From: Exiguobacterium chiriqhucha RW-2
Lineage (GTDB): Bacteria; Bacillota; Bacilli; Exiguobacteriales; Exiguobacteriaceae
Length of the DNA stretch: 64,000 nucleotides
Assembly: GCF_000416965.1 (NCBI RefSeq)
Contig: NZ_ATCL01000020.1
Coordinates: 496,001 to 560,000, forward strand
Direction: 5' to 3'
Position numbers and translations under genes: made by a program. The notes beneath the pieces were generated by a model that saw nothing but the letters and a program-made list of their open reading frames with translations, made no database searches and was not told the DNA's origin. Positions 8,370 to 16,851 of the stretch are shown here, in pieces. Each line of letters opens with the position of its first letter. The first letter of the stretch is position 1.

Positions 8370-9728
8370 ATGGTAATGGCGCAAAATTCGTTCGCCTCAA
8401 AAATTGGATTCATCTTAGCGGCCGCAGGGTCTGCGATTGGTCTCGGTGCAATCTGGAAATTTCCGTATGTCACCGGCACAAGTGGAGGCGGCGCCTTTTT
8501 GCTCATGTTTTTAGCGTTCACGCTCTTACTCGGGTTACCGTTATTGATTGGTGAATTCATCGTCGGACGCTCGACACAAAAGACGGCACTGCTCGCTTTC
8601 AAAAAATTAGGACACCGTCGTTGGACACTCGTCGGCTACCTTGGCGTCATCGCATGTTTCTTATTGCTCTCATTCTACAGTGTCATCGGTGGTTGGGTTT
8701 TAATCTATGTCGGTCTCGGATTGAGCGGGACATTGAACGGACGTTCGCCTGACGAGTTCGGTGCCGTGTTCGGAGATGTCGTTTCGTCACCAGGCATCGC
8801 CGTGTTCGGTCAGTTCTTGTTCTTATTGATTACGCTCTTGATTGTCTTAAAAGGTGTCGAGGCTGGCATCGAGCGCATGAGCAAGATTTTAATGCCGCTC
8901 TTGTTCGTCAGTTTCATCGTGCTCGTCATCCGTTCGTTGACGCTTGACGGAGCGATGGAAGGGGTTCGCTTCTTCTTGCAACCTGACTTCTCTGCCTTGA
9001 CCGGTGAATCGGTCTTGTTCGCCCTCGGTCAAGCGTTCTTCTCGCTATCGCTCGGTGTCGCAGCCATGTTGACGTACGCGTCGTACATTCAGACGAAAGG
9101 CACGCTCAATCGTTCAGCGAACATGATTGTTCTCTTGAATATTGCCGTCTCGCTACTCGCAGGCCTCGCGATATTCCCGGCCGTCTTCGCTTCGGGTCTT
9201 GACCCGGCAGAAGGACCGGCGCTTCTCTTCGTTGTCTTGCCGGCTGTATTCAACCAAGTACCGCTTGGTGGATTCTTCATGGTGTTGTTCTTCCTCTTGT
9301 TCACGTTCGCTTCAATCACATCATCGATTGCGATGCTTGAAGTCGTCGTCGCCGGTGTGACGGACAAGTTGAACGAGAAGAAACAAACGATATCGAAGCG
9401 AAACGTCACCCTGTTGTCAGCGGCCATCGTCTTCGCAGTCGGGATTCCATCGGCACTCTCGTTCGGTGTCATGAGCGAGATGCAGTTCTTAAACGGTCGC
9501 ACGTTCTTCGATTCGATGGATTACATCGTCAGCTACGTCTTAATGCCAGTCGGTGCGCTCTTGACATCGATTTTCGTCGGCTATATCGTCGACCAACGCA
9601 TTTTGAAAGAAGAGATTCAAACGTCAGACATCGGTGTGAAGTTGTACCCGATCTGGCACTTCTTGATCCGGTACGTCATTCCGGTGACGGTTGCCGTCGT
9701 CATGGTGTCGACGTGGGTCACATTATAA
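8370..9728 (+). CDS. NSS-family sodium-dependent transporter
   Basis: A 452-residue membrane protein with about 11-12 hydrophobic segments. The first, SKIGFILAAAGSAIGLGAIW, holds the unwound sodium-site motif of the LeuT/neurotransmitter:sodium symporter family; SGGGAFLLMF and GVEAGIERMSKILMP are also characteristic. It probably imports an amino acid with Na+; the substrate is unknown. ATG 8370 (AGGAAG 5 bases upstream) and ATG 8376 (AGGG 6 bases upstream) are both acceptable. Flanked by terminators on both sides, so probably transcribed alone. Confidence 0.9.
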   Translation: MVMAQNSFASKIGFILAAAGSAIGLGAIWKFPYVTGTSGGGAFLLMFLAFTLLLGLPLLIGEFIVGRSTQKTALLAFKKLGHRRWTLVGYLGVIACFLLLSFYSVIGGWVLIYVGLGLSGTLNGRSPDEFGAVFGDVVSSPGIAVFGQFLFLLITLLIVLKGVEAGIERMSKILMPLLFVSFIVLVIRSLTLDGAMEGVRFFLQPDFSALTGESVLFALGQAFFSLSLGVAAMLTYASYIQTKGTLNRSANMIVLLNIAVSLLAGLAIFPAVFASGLDPAEGPALLFVVLPAVFNQVPLGGFFMVLFFLLFTFASITSSIAMLEVVVAGVTDKLNEKKQTISKRNVTLLSAAIVFAVGIPSALSFGVMSEMQFLNGRTFFDSMDYIVSYVLMPVGALLTSIFVGYIVDQRILKEEIQTSDIGVKLYPIWHFLIRYVIPVTVAVVMVSTWVTL

Positions 9729-9735
9729 TCGTAGA

Positions 9736-9768
9736 AACCTCCTGATTCGTCGAATCAGGAGGTTTTTT
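9736..9768 (+). terminator. Rho-independent terminator after the NSS transporter
   Basis: Perfect 13-base stem AACCTCCTGATTC / GAATCAGGAGGTT with a 3-base loop and six T. Confidence 0.93.
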
Positions 9769-9909
9769 GTCCAGTCATCGGCCATACTTTTCGTTCTTGC
9801 GACCGAGAGAGCGCGCGGGAACGTTATGCTAAGCTTATAAAGATGACGAAACTTTTTTTGAAGGGTCACGTAAGGTACAATAGAAGTATCATGAGACGAG
9901 GTGAAACGG

Positions 9910-10626
9910 ATGAAAACATGGATGAAATGGGCCCTGACCGGGGCAATCCTATATTTTGCCATAAGCGTTTTTGATTTCTCTTGGTTGTTTATCATCGTCG
10001 GGGCGCTCGTGTTGAACGAGGTGTGGTCGAACAGCAAACGCAGGAAGCGGGCACCGGCGCCTGTCGCCAAGCGGGCCAAAAAGAAACTGTTGCTCGACGA
10101 GGACGAACCGTTCGTCGGTTCACGCATCTTGAAACCGCTCGAAGAAGCGGCGCCGGTGCGCCAATTTGAAGCGACAGATGATTTAGAGCTTCAATTTTTA
10201 CAGCGGACGATTGAACAAGGCTATGAGAAGTTACAACAGATTGACCGCGTCTTGCCTGAGATTAAAGACATCGAGGTGCGGCGTGAGATGAAGGCGGTCT
10301 CGAAAGAAGCACACGAACTGTTCGCTGAGCTGTTCGAGAACCCTCAAGATGCCAAACATGTCCGTGACTTGTTCACGTTCTATTTGGACTCGCTCGTGTC
10401 GGTCGTATTGAAATTCAAAGAACTAGAAGGAAAACGAGTCGTCATTCAAGAAGAGACACGTGAACAGTTGATGACCAATATGCGGCTCATCGTCGACAAG
10501 TTCAAACAACAGCGCAGTCGTCTCCTCGAAGATGACGCGGTCGATTTTGAACGAGAGTTGATTATGATGGAGAGAGTATTGGCCGATCAACCAGAAGGGA
10601 GAAAAAAGCATGACTTCATCGAATGA
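9910..10626 (+). CDS. xpaC: XpaC family protein
   Basis: About 238 residues. Two N-terminal hydrophobic segments (residues about 5-35), a basic patch (NSKRRKR, KRAKKK), then a soluble helical domain. The layout and the following telA gene match xpaC-yaaN of Bacillus, named for 5-bromo-4-chloroindolyl phosphate hydrolysis; the true biochemical role is unclear and the pair is linked to envelope stress and toxic-anion tolerance. ATG 9910 follows GAGGTG by 6 bases. Overlaps telA by 17 bases. Assignment rests on architecture and context. Confidence 0.72.
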   Translation: MKTWMKWALTGAILYFAISVFDFSWLFIIVGALVLNEVWSNSKRRKRAPAPVAKRAKKKLLLDEDEPFVGSRILKPLEEAAPVRQFEATDDLELQFLQRTIEQGYEKLQQIDRVLPEIKDIEVRREMKAVSKEAHELFAELFENPQDAKHVRDLFTFYLDSLVSVVLKFKELEGKRVVIQEETREQLMTNMRLIVDKFKQQRSRLLEDDAVDFERELIMMERVLADQPEGRKKHDFIE

Positions 10627-11839
10627 AACGAACTGGCAGTCATGGCCAGAAGAAGAACTTACTTCCCAAACGAAAACGAAGACAGAAACCGATGCGATTT
10701 CGGACCCGTCCGTGGACTGGTCAGCGATGACCGAGAAACATGAGGTGCCGGCCATTCAAGTAAATGCCGACGTCCCACAAGCGCACCGGGAACGCATCAC
10801 GCGCATCGCAGAGTCGATTGATATTAAAAAGACGGATTCCGTCATGCTGTTCGGTTCGAACGTACAACGTGAACTGTCGCAATTCTCGGACCAAATCTTG
10901 ACTGAGGTCCGGATGAAAGATGGCGGTGACGCCGGCAAGCTATTGTCCGATTTGATGCAGAATGTGCGCAAGATGGACCCGGACATGCTGCAGCCGGAGA
11001 AGAAGAGCTTCATGGACAATCTGCCGCTCATCGGCCGGGCCAAAAAGAAAGCCGAGAACTATAAGTTACAGTTTGAAAAGATGAGTGTCTATTTAGAAGA
11101 GGTCATCCATAATCTAGACCGGGCCAAGTTCGGTTTGATGAAGGATATCACGATGCTCGATCAAATGTACGACAAAAACAAACGCTACTTCGAAGAACTA
11201 AACGTCTATATCGCCGCTGGGGAGACAAAGCTTGATCACGTACGGAGCTATGAGATTGCCCCGCTTCGTCAAGAAGTCGAGATGTCGAAAGACCAGGTCA
11301 AACTGCAACAGTTGAACGACATGATTCAACTCGCAGACCGGTTCGAGAAGAAGTTGCACGACTTGAAACTGAGCCGGACGATCAGCCTGCAGATGGCCCC
11401 GCAAATCCGGGTGATCCAGCAGAACAACCAGATTCTAGCCGAGAAAATCGAGTCGGCGGTCGTCAATACGATTCCACTTTGGAAAAACCAAGTCGTGCTC
11501 GCGCTCAGCTTGACGCGACAAAAGACGGCGCTCCGGATGCAGCAAGACGTCACAAAGACGACGAATACGTTGCTCGAGCAGAACTCGAAGATGTTGAAAG
11601 ACTCTTCAATCGAGATTGCCACGGAGAACGAGAAAGGCATCGTCTCGGTCGAGTCGCTTAAAGTGGCGCACGAGAACTTGCTCTCGACGCTCGATGAGAC
11701 GCTCCGGATTCAACAAGAGGGACGTCAGAAGCGTCGTGAGGCGGAACGTGAACTCGATCGGATGGAGCACGAGTTGAAAGAAAAAGTCATCGAGATTGCT
11801 TCGAAAAACAAAGAGTTGCCAAAAGAGACTGGATATTGA
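10610..11839 (+). CDS. TelA family toxic-anion resistance protein (YaaN-like)
   Basis: A 409-residue cytoplasmic, strongly helical protein with long coiled-coil stretches. MFGSNVQRELSQFSDQIL, LPLIGRAKKKAENYKLQFEK and MAPQIRVIQQNNQILAEKI are typical of the TelA/KlaA family, linked to tellurite, antibiotic and envelope-stress tolerance; its mechanism is not settled. Start ATG 10610 has a GGGAG site 8-9 bases upstream. It overlaps xpaC and is followed by a terminator. Confidence 0.88.
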   Translation: MTSSNETNWQSWPEEELTSQTKTKTETDAISDPSVDWSAMTEKHEVPAIQVNADVPQAHRERITRIAESIDIKKTDSVMLFGSNVQRELSQFSDQILTEVRMKDGGDAGKLLSDLMQNVRKMDPDMLQPEKKSFMDNLPLIGRAKKKAENYKLQFEKMSVYLEEVIHNLDRAKFGLMKDITMLDQMYDKNKRYFEELNVYIAAGETKLDHVRSYEIAPLRQEVEMSKDQVKLQQLNDMIQLADRFEKKLHDLKLSRTISLQMAPQIRVIQQNNQILAEKIESAVVNTIPLWKNQVVLALSLTRQKTALRMQQDVTKTTNTLLEQNSKMLKDSSIEIATENEKGIVSVESLKVAHENLLSTLDETLRIQQEGRQKRREAERELDRMEHELKEKVIEIASKNKELPKETGY

Positions 11840-11843
11840 ACGG

Positions 11844-11873
11844 GGAAAGTCTGAGCATTCAGACTTTCCTTTT
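11844..11873 (+). terminator. Rho-independent terminator after telA
   Basis: Perfect 11-base stem GGAAAGTCTGA / TCAGACTTTCC, loop GCAT, short T run (TTTT). Confidence 0.82.
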
Positions 11874-11891
11874 CTTCGAGGAGGATCAACA

Positions 11892-12467
11892 ATGGATAAA
11901 CAACACCTATGGGACGAGACGTGGTTACAGTTTGCCGATATGATGGCGGTACGTCATTCGAAGTGTGCTTCAAAAAGTGTCGCTTGCGTCATCGTCAAAG
12001 ATGAGAAGCCGATTTCGATTGGCTTGAACGGAACGCCGCCGGGGCATACGAACTGTAATGAAATCTTCTTAAAGCGGGATGACGGATTTTATAAGCGTGC
12101 TGAGTATGTATCCGCGAATACGGTCGACTTGCTCGAAACGCCGGTCTCGTTCATTCATGACGGTGTGACCTATATCAAATGCTCGGACCCGTACGATCAT
12201 CACAATTGGTCGAAACAGCATGAGATTCATGCTGAAATCAACGCGATCGGAAAGCTCGCCGCCGATTCGACGAACGCATTCGGGGCGACGGCTTATGTGA
12301 CCCATTCGCCGTGCCACGCCTGCTCGCTCGCCTTGATTGCCTCCCGCGTCGCTCGTGTCGTCTATGCGGTCGGTTATGAACATGGCGACGGTCTCGATTT
12401 AATGCGCGAGAGCGGAATTGACGTGGTACATATGCCACTTGAAAAAAGTTTTAAAAACACATTGTAA
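11892..12467 (+). CDS. Deoxycytidylate (dCMP) deaminase family protein
   Basis: A 191-residue zinc deaminase. The zinc-site motifs are HAEINAI (histidine ligand and catalytic glutamate, near residue 108) and SPCHACS (PCxxC, near residue 138). The long insert between the N-terminal helix and HAE, with GTPPGHTNCNE, is typical of dCMP deaminases (dCMP to dUMP for thymidylate supply), such as ComEB. ATG 11892 follows GAGGAGGAT; a longer frame reaches back to 11796 inside telA and its terminator and is rejected. The stop overlaps a cre-like site. Confidence 0.82.
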   Translation: MDKQHLWDETWLQFADMMAVRHSKCASKSVACVIVKDEKPISIGLNGTPPGHTNCNEIFLKRDDGFYKRAEYVSANTVDLLETPVSFIHDGVTYIKCSDPYDHHNWSKQHEIHAEINAIGKLAADSTNAFGATAYVTHSPCHACSLALIASRVARVVYAVGYEHGDGLDLMRESGIDVVHMPLEKSFKNTL

Positions 12468-12490
12468 ACGTTTACATTCGGTGTTATATT
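12462..12490 (+). promoter_or_regulatory. Promoter with CcpA (cre) site over the -35
   Basis: TTGTAA (12462-12467), 17-base spacer, TATATT (12485-12490). TGTAAACGTTTACA at 12463-12476 is a perfect palindromic match to the cre consensus TGWAANCGNTNWCA and covers the -35. Transcription would start near 12497 and reach a terminator at 12531-12558, giving a leader or small RNA of about 60 bases. Confidence 0.5.
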
Positions 12491-12530
12491 ATTAATGTAC
12501 TGCCAATGGTGTTTTACTCTTCCATTATTT

Positions 12531-12558
12531 GTCTCTCCTCGGAGGGACCTTTTTTTAT
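12531..12558 (+). terminator. Rho-independent terminator
   Basis: Hairpin GTCTCTC-CTCG-GAGGGAC (one G-U pair) followed by C and seven T. It lies before the unknown 118-residue gene and would end transcripts from the dCMP deaminase or the cre-bearing promoter. Confidence 0.75.
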
Positions 12559-12589
12559 GTTCACAACTAGGTGAGACAAAAATTCCACA

Positions 12590-12604
12590 AAATGTTCAAC
12601 ATTT
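12590..12604. promoter_or_regulatory. Palindrome, possible operator
   Basis: AAATGTT-C-AACATTT, a perfect 7-1-7 inverted repeat about 27 bases upstream of a TATAAT (12631-12636) that precedes the unknown gene. No matching -35 was found. The binding factor is unknown. Confidence 0.3.
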
Positions 12605-12667
12605 CACAAACTTTTAGTGTGTTCCTCTCTTATAATGAAAGTAGATTAACGAGAGGGGAAATGTTAC

Positions 12668-13024
12668 ATGGAAAAACAAGTTCGTTTCACTGATGGTGCC
12701 TATGATGTGGAAGCGTTGATCACACTCGAAGAGGTGTGGGAAGATAAGTTCGCGATTGGAACGCATAAAGAGTTGGCGGTCAAAGCACTTAAAATCAATG
12801 GAAACGATATCTCAGAAATGAAGCACGTCCGCGCGCTGCTCCGTTACTACCCGACGCTCGGTGTATCAGGTATCTTGCTCGCGCTCGATGATGCGGCAGC
12901 CGAAATCGTTCGGATGTCGGGTGACAAGGATCCAGCACTTCAATTCGTCGAACTCGTGGCGTTACAGATGGATGAGGCGGCTACGAATGAATTAAAAGAT
13001 TTATACGCTGAAATGGCGGTCTAA
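12668..13024 (+). CDS. Unknown protein, 118 residues
   Basis: I do not recognise a family. The protein is acidic and soluble, without signal peptide or membrane segment: an N-terminal part that looks like beta strands (residues about 1-55, ending in ALKINGND) and a helical C-terminal part (ALLRYYPTLG, ALQFVELVALQMDEAA). It has an AGGGG site 9 bases before the ATG, a TATAAT upstream and its own terminator, so it is a genuine monocistronic gene. An out-of-frame ATG at 12661 is ignored. Confidence 0.7.
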   Translation: MEKQVRFTDGAYDVEALITLEEVWEDKFAIGTHKELAVKALKINGNDISEMKHVRALLRYYPTLGVSGILLALDDAAAEIVRMSGDKDPALQFVELVALQMDEAATNELKDLYAEMAV

Positions 13025-13030
13025 ATAGCA

Positions 13031-13058
13031 AAGGATGACAATTCCGTCATCCTTTTTT
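13031..13058 (+). terminator. Rho-independent terminator
   Basis: Perfect stem AAGGATGAC / GTCATCCTT with a 6-base loop and a T run. Confidence 0.88.
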
Positions 13059-13068
13059 CAATTTTAGG

Positions 13069-13096
13069 TTGCATTGCCGATTCAGTATGGTATTAT
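13069..13096 (+). promoter_or_regulatory. Extended -10 promoter candidate
   Basis: TTGCAT (13069-13074), 16-base spacer, TGG-TATTAT (TG at 13088-13089, -10 at 13091-13096). It points into a stretch with no substantial reading frame that ends in a strong hairpin with eight T. Confidence 0.5.
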
Positions 13097-13102
13097 TGTC
13101 AA

Positions 13103-13209
13103 TAGATGAAGAAATGGAACGCCATATCGTTATCGACAACCGAAAATGGGGATCTAGATAGCTAGATCGCTGTGAAAAAGCCACGTTCATAGGAACGTGG
13201 CTTTTTTTT
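13103..13209 (+). ncRNA. Candidate small RNA, antisense to the 3' end of hisJ
   Basis: About 107 bases between the extended -10 promoter and a strong intrinsic terminator. It contains a 7-base inverted repeat GATCTAG-ATAG-CTAGATC at 13151-13168 and ends with a 14-base stem hairpin (13175-13188 with 13193-13206) and a T run. The last ~23 bases are complementary to the hisJ coding end and stop. The only frame is a 19-codon one from an ATG near 13108 without a ribosome site, so a non-coding transcript is more likely. Purely a prediction. Confidence 0.35.
13175..13209 (-). terminator. Bidirectional terminator (end of hisJ)
   Basis: Stem AAAAAGCCACGTTC / GAACGTGGCTTTTT with loop ATAG. On the minus strand it overlaps the hisJ stop codon and has a five-T run; on the plus strand it has eight T and would end the candidate small RNA. 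Confidence 0.85.
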
Positions 13210-13999
13210 GTATTGTTTCGAACCCAGCGCCCACGTCTTTTGCGATATGGGCGTCCGAACCGAGTACGAACGGGATTCCAAGTCTGGCCGCCTCAGATGC
13301 GACGTCGATGGCATACGGCTGTCCGCATTCAGGCTTGCGCAGTCCGGCCGTATTGAGGTCGAGACCGAAACCGCGAGCGGCCATCGTCTGGAGCAGGCGC
13401 GACTGTTCGGCCAGGACGTTTGAGCGGTCCCATACATACTTGGTCTGATATTTGATTGGTAAATCGATATGTCCGATGCGGTCCACTTTCAGGCGTTCCC
13501 AAGGGAATACGAGGCCGGCAGCGAGCGCCGAATAGTATTGTTTCATCACAGCCTCGAACGAACCGACACGTTCGACGAGGATATGAAACGTCTCGAGCGA
13601 GAAGTCGACAGGCAGGAGCTCACCGGCGATGAGTAGAAAGTGTTGAGACAAGATTGTTTCATCTAATACGTCGGCATACGGCTCGAGCAACGCCAACGTC
13701 TCAGCTTCATAGCCGGGCAAGTAGTCGATCTCTAAGCCGAGGCGAAGGTCGAGTTCGGGATACTTCCGTTTTAACGACTGCACGGCCTCGATATAATCCG
13801 GAAGCAATTCGAACGCCATCGCCGAATCTTTGTCTGGTGTTGGGTCTTGAAACCGGGCTGGGAGCGGAGCATGTTCTGTGAACGTGAGCGTCTTGATACC
13901 ACGGGCTAACGCCTGTTCGACGTACGCCTGGAGCGGGTCTGTCGAGCCATGTGGACAAAATGGGGTGTGAAGGTGACCATCACGGGTAAAGTCAATCAT
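13187..13999 (-). CDS. hisJ: Histidinol-phosphatase, PHP type
   Basis: About 270 residues. PHP-superfamily metal motifs are visible: DGHLHTPFCPHG near the N-terminus, FTEHAP near residue 40, GLEIDY near residue 87, HIDLP near residue 172, and GSDAHIAKDVG near the C-terminus. This is the Bacillus-type HisJ that converts histidinol phosphate to histidinol. It is divergent from the operon holding all other steps. ATG 13999 lies 9 bases after AAAGGAA; a TTG directly precedes it. The longer frame from 14062 lacks a site. Confidence 0.92.
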   Translation of the reverse strand: MIDFTRDGHLHTPFCPHGSTDPLQAYVEQALARGIKTLTFTEHAPLPARFQDPTPDKDSAMAFELLPDYIEAVQSLKRKYPELDLRLGLEIDYLPGYEAETLALLEPYADVLDETILSQHFLLIAGELLPVDFSLETFHILVERVGSFEAVMKQYYSALAAGLVFPWERLKVDRIGHIDLPIKYQTKYVWDRSNVLAEQSRLLQTMAARGFGLDLNTAGLRKPECGQPYAIDVASEAARLGIPFVLGSDAHIAKDVGAGFETIQKKATFL

Positions 14000-14065
14000 C
14001 AAGCGACATTCCTTTCGAGTTCGCCGGTTGACAGCACCGGCTTGGTTTGATAAATTTAACACACT

Positions 14066-14083
14066 ACTTTAGTTTGGTAAAGT
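14066..14083. promoter_or_regulatory. Inverted repeat between hisJ and hisZ, possible his operator
   Basis: ACTTTA-GTTTGG-TAAAGT, a perfect 6-6-6 dyad in the 109-base divergent intergenic region. Its position would suit a repressor acting on hisJ and the his operon together. The region is too short for a T-box leader. The regulator is unknown. Confidence 0.35.
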
Positions 14084-14108
14084 GATAATAAGATAAAGGG
14101 TGATATCG

Positions 14109-15032
14109 ATGATTTGGTTCAATACAAAAGGATCCATCCCGGAAGGATGGCACGAATTGCAAGGGGAGGACGTTCTGCGTCCGAAGCAGTGGATGTTATC
14201 ATTTCTCGAACGAGCCGAATCGAACGGCTACAGCGTGATCGAACCGCCACTCGTAGAATATTATTCGCACTATCAAGACTTGGCCTTGTTCGATGAGTCG
14301 GCCTATTATCGTCTGTTCGGAAATGACGGAGAGTTGCTCGTCATGCGTCCAGACTATACGTTACAAATCGCACGGAAACTCGCGGACGGTCATGAGCCGA
14401 TGCGTGTTGCATATGCCGGTGCCGTCTACCGGCGTACCCCGAAGCATTCGGGACAGCCGCATGAACGTCAACAGCTCGGTCTCGAATGGATTGACGGGGA
14501 CGCTCCTGATATGGAGTTGATTGCCTCGTTCCTCAGTATGACCGAGCGTGTCCTGCCACAAGACGGACTCCGGATTCAAGTCGGATCAGCAGCCTTGGTC
14601 GCCGCCGTGGCCGACGAAGCCGGTATCCCTGAGCGGACGCTCCGCCAATATTTGGCGCTTCGCAATTTGGAGTCACTCCGGGAACTCGCCGATACGTATC
14701 AATACCCGTTAATCGCGAAATTACCGTTCTTGATTGGCGACTCGGCACTTGGTGAGTTACGTGAAGTCGCCGAGCCGGGCTTGACGGCAGCAATCGATGA
14801 AGTCGAGCGGGCGGTCGAACATTTACGGTCCATCGGTTTGAACGTATCGTACGACTTCGGACAGACCGGTGATTTTGATTATTATTCAGGATTGACGGTG
14901 ACAGGCAGCATCGACGGACGACGCGTCCTATCGGGTGGTCGTTATGATTCATTATACGGACATTTCGGCCAATCTCGTCGGGCGTTCGGACTGTCCCTTG
15001 ATTTAGAACAGTTAGGTGAGGTGATTTTATGA
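14109..15032 (+). CDS. hisZ: ATP phosphoribosyltransferase regulatory subunit
   Basis: A 307-residue histidyl-tRNA-synthetase paralogue: MRPDYTLQIAR, YAGAVYRRTP, a class II core with QLGLEW, and C-terminal DYYSGLTVTG with GGRYDSL, but no anticodon-binding domain. HisZ forms a hetero-octamer with short HisG and gives it catalytic activity and histidine feedback. The short hisG that follows confirms the pairing. ATG 14109 follows AAAGGGTGAT; the upstream GTG at 14100 overlaps that site. Ends in an ATGA overlap with hisG. First gene of the operon. Confidence 0.93.
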   Translation: MIWFNTKGSIPEGWHELQGEDVLRPKQWMLSFLERAESNGYSVIEPPLVEYYSHYQDLALFDESAYYRLFGNDGELLVMRPDYTLQIARKLADGHEPMRVAYAGAVYRRTPKHSGQPHERQQLGLEWIDGDAPDMELIASFLSMTERVLPQDGLRIQVGSAALVAAVADEAGIPERTLRQYLALRNLESLRELADTYQYPLIAKLPFLIGDSALGELREVAEPGLTAAIDEVERAVEHLRSIGLNVSYDFGQTGDFDYYSGLTVTGSIDGRRVLSGGRYDSLYGHFGQSRRAFGLSLDLEQLGEVIL

Positions 15033-15637
15033 AAGTAGCCATCGCAAAAGGACGCATTGAAAAAGCGGCCCGAGACTATTTCGAACAAGTCGGACTTACC
15101 GTTTGGCCTGAAAAGCGCGGCCGCGAACTGACGGTCGAAGTCGACGGGCATGAGTTCATCTTCGTCAAAGGGGATGACGTCTACAAATATGTCATGCACG
15201 GCGCCGCTGATGTCGGCGTCGTCGGCGGAGACATCTTGCGAGAGAAAACGCCGGGCGTCCTTGAAGTCGTCGACTTGCCGTTCGGCCGTTGCCGCATGGC
15301 GGTCTGCGGACCGAAAGAACGGAAGAATGGAACGAAAAAATTGAAAGTCGCGAGCAAATATCCGAATATCGCCATCTCTCACTTCGCCTCGAAACGACAG
15401 AACGTCGAAGTGATTGCATTGAACGGATCGGTCGAACTCGCACCGCTTACAGGACTGGCCGATTGCATCGTCGATATCGTCGAGACGGGGGCGACGCTCC
15501 GCGCGAACGACCTTGAAGAATACGAGACGATTTTCACGGTGAACGCCAAGTTCATCACGAGTGAGGCGGCACTCGCCAACAATCCTGATGAATTGAAGGC
15601 GTGGATTCGTCGCTTGAGCAAGGAGGATGCCCAATGA
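15029..15637 (+). CDS. hisG: ATP phosphoribosyltransferase, short form
   Basis: A 202-residue catalytic subunit that condenses ATP and PRPP in the first step of histidine synthesis. Motifs include IAKGRIEK at the N-terminus, DVGVVGGDIL and DIVETGATLRAN (PRPP-binding loop, near residue 155). It lacks the C-terminal regulatory ACT-like domain of long HisG, so it needs HisZ. Overlaps both neighbours by ATGA. Confidence 0.95.
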   Translation: MKVAIAKGRIEKAARDYFEQVGLTVWPEKRGRELTVEVDGHEFIFVKGDDVYKYVMHGAADVGVVGGDILREKTPGVLEVVDLPFGRCRMAVCGPKERKNGTKKLKVASKYPNIAISHFASKRQNVEVIALNGSVELAPLTGLADCIVDIVETGATLRANDLEEYETIFTVNAKFITSEAALANNPDELKAWIRRLSKEDAQ

Positions 15638-16851
15638 GTACAGAAACGAACCGGACCCGGCGGGAAAGCTGGGCGGAAGCGGTCAAGCCAATCCTCGAGG
15701 CCGTGGAGTCGAACGGAGACGAAGCGCTCCTCGCGTTCACGAGAAAGTATGACGGCGTCGACAAAATCGAGACGGTCGATTTGACGACGTTTACGCCACC
15801 TGAAGCATATGCTGAACTGACCGAGGCGTTGACGCTCGCGGCTGAACGCATTCGTACGTTTCACGAACGCCAGCGACGTCAAGATGACGTGTACGAAGAC
15901 GGTATGTTCCGGCTTGGACGCCGTTTCATGGCGCTCGATTCGGTCGGTGTGTATGTACCAGGCGGGACGGCCGTCTATCCGTCGAGCGTGTTGATGAACA
16001 TCATTCCGGCGAAAGTGGCCGGCGTGAAGCGAGTCGTCATGGTGACGCCGCCGAAACAAGACGGCATCGATTTATCGTTATTGATTGCGGCAAAAATCGC
16101 AGGGGCGGATGAATGTTATCTCGTCGGCGGGGCGCAAGCCGTGGCCGCCTTGGCGTTCGGCACCGAGACGATTCAACCGGTCGATAAAATCGTCGGGCCT
16201 GGGAATGCCTATGTCGCGACGGCAAAATCGCTCGTCTCCCATATCGTCGGCATCGATTCGGTCGCTGGACCGTCCGAGGTGCTTATCATCGCCGATGAGA
16301 CGGCCAATCCGAAATGGGTCGCCGCCGATTTGCTCGCCCAAGCCGAACACGATGTCGAAGCGACGGCACTTGCGCTCGTCACGACTGACGAATTGGCCGA
16401 AGCGATTCGACAAGAATTAGACCGACAATTGGCTGAATTACCGCGGCGTGACATTGCGATAGAGGCGATGAAGCGCGGGGGTGTCCTCGTGAAGACGAAG
16501 GCTGAGGCGATTCGTTATGCGAACGAGATGGCGGCTGAACACGTCCAACTCGCCGTCGCCGACCCGGAAGATTACATGCAAGCCATCCGTCACGGCGGAT
16601 CGTTCTTCCTCGGTCATGAAGCGGCGGAGGCGTTTGGGGATTACATCGCTGGACCGAACCACGTCCTGCCGACGAGCGGGACGGCCCGTTTCTCGAGCGG
16701 CCTCTCGGTCGATGATTTTTACCGACGCCAGACGTTCCTGGAAATGACAGAACTCGATGAGCGCATCACGCGTGCCGCGATTCGAATCGCGCAACAAGAA
16801 CAACTTGACGGCCACGCCCGGGCGATGGCGGTCCGATTGGAGGACGTATGA
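15634..16851 (+). CDS. hisD: Histidinol dehydrogenase
   Basis: A 405-residue NAD-dependent enzyme that oxidises histidinol to histidine in the last two steps. Motifs: GGTAVYPSSVLMNIIPAKVAG (substrate/NAD region), IVGPGNAYV, DLLAQAEHD (zinc ligands Q and H), GPNHVLPTSGTARF and the C-terminal GHARAM histidine. ATG 15634 follows AAGGAGGAT and overlaps the hisG stop. The protein is about 20 residues shorter at the N-terminus than many homologues; an in-frame GTG upstream at 15601 lacks a site. Confidence 0.94.
   Translation: MSTETNRTRRESWAEAVKPILEAVESNGDEALLAFTRKYDGVDKIETVDLTTFTPPEAYAELTEALTLAAERIRTFHERQRRQDDVYEDGMFRLGRRFMALDSVGVYVPGGTAVYPSSVLMNIIPAKVAGVKRVVMVTPPKQDGIDLSLLIAAKIAGADECYLVGGAQAVAALAFGTETIQPVDKIVGPGNAYVATAKSLVSHIVGIDSVAGPSEVLIIADETANPKWVAADLLAQAEHDVEATALALVTTDELAEAIRQELDRQLAELPRRDIAIEAMKRGGVLVKTKAEAIRYANEMAAEHVQLAVADPEDYMQAIRHGGSFFLGHEAAEAFGDYIAGPNHVLPTSGTARFSSGLSVDDFYRRQTFLEMTELDERITRAAIRIAQQEQLDGHARAMAVRLEDV

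Noticed and set aside
9850-9885. Promoter TTGAAG...TACAAT before xpaC
   Set aside because: The spacer is only 12 bases, too short for a SigA promoter.
14000-14108. T-box or his leader for the his operon
   Set aside because: The divergent gap is only 109 bases and holds no T-box core sequence or leader peptide.
14533-15057. Long antisense open frames across the his operon (also 15379-16059, 16719-17420)
   Set aside because: They mirror real genes in a codon-biased, moderately GC-rich region, lack ribosome sites and encode low-complexity arginine-rich products.
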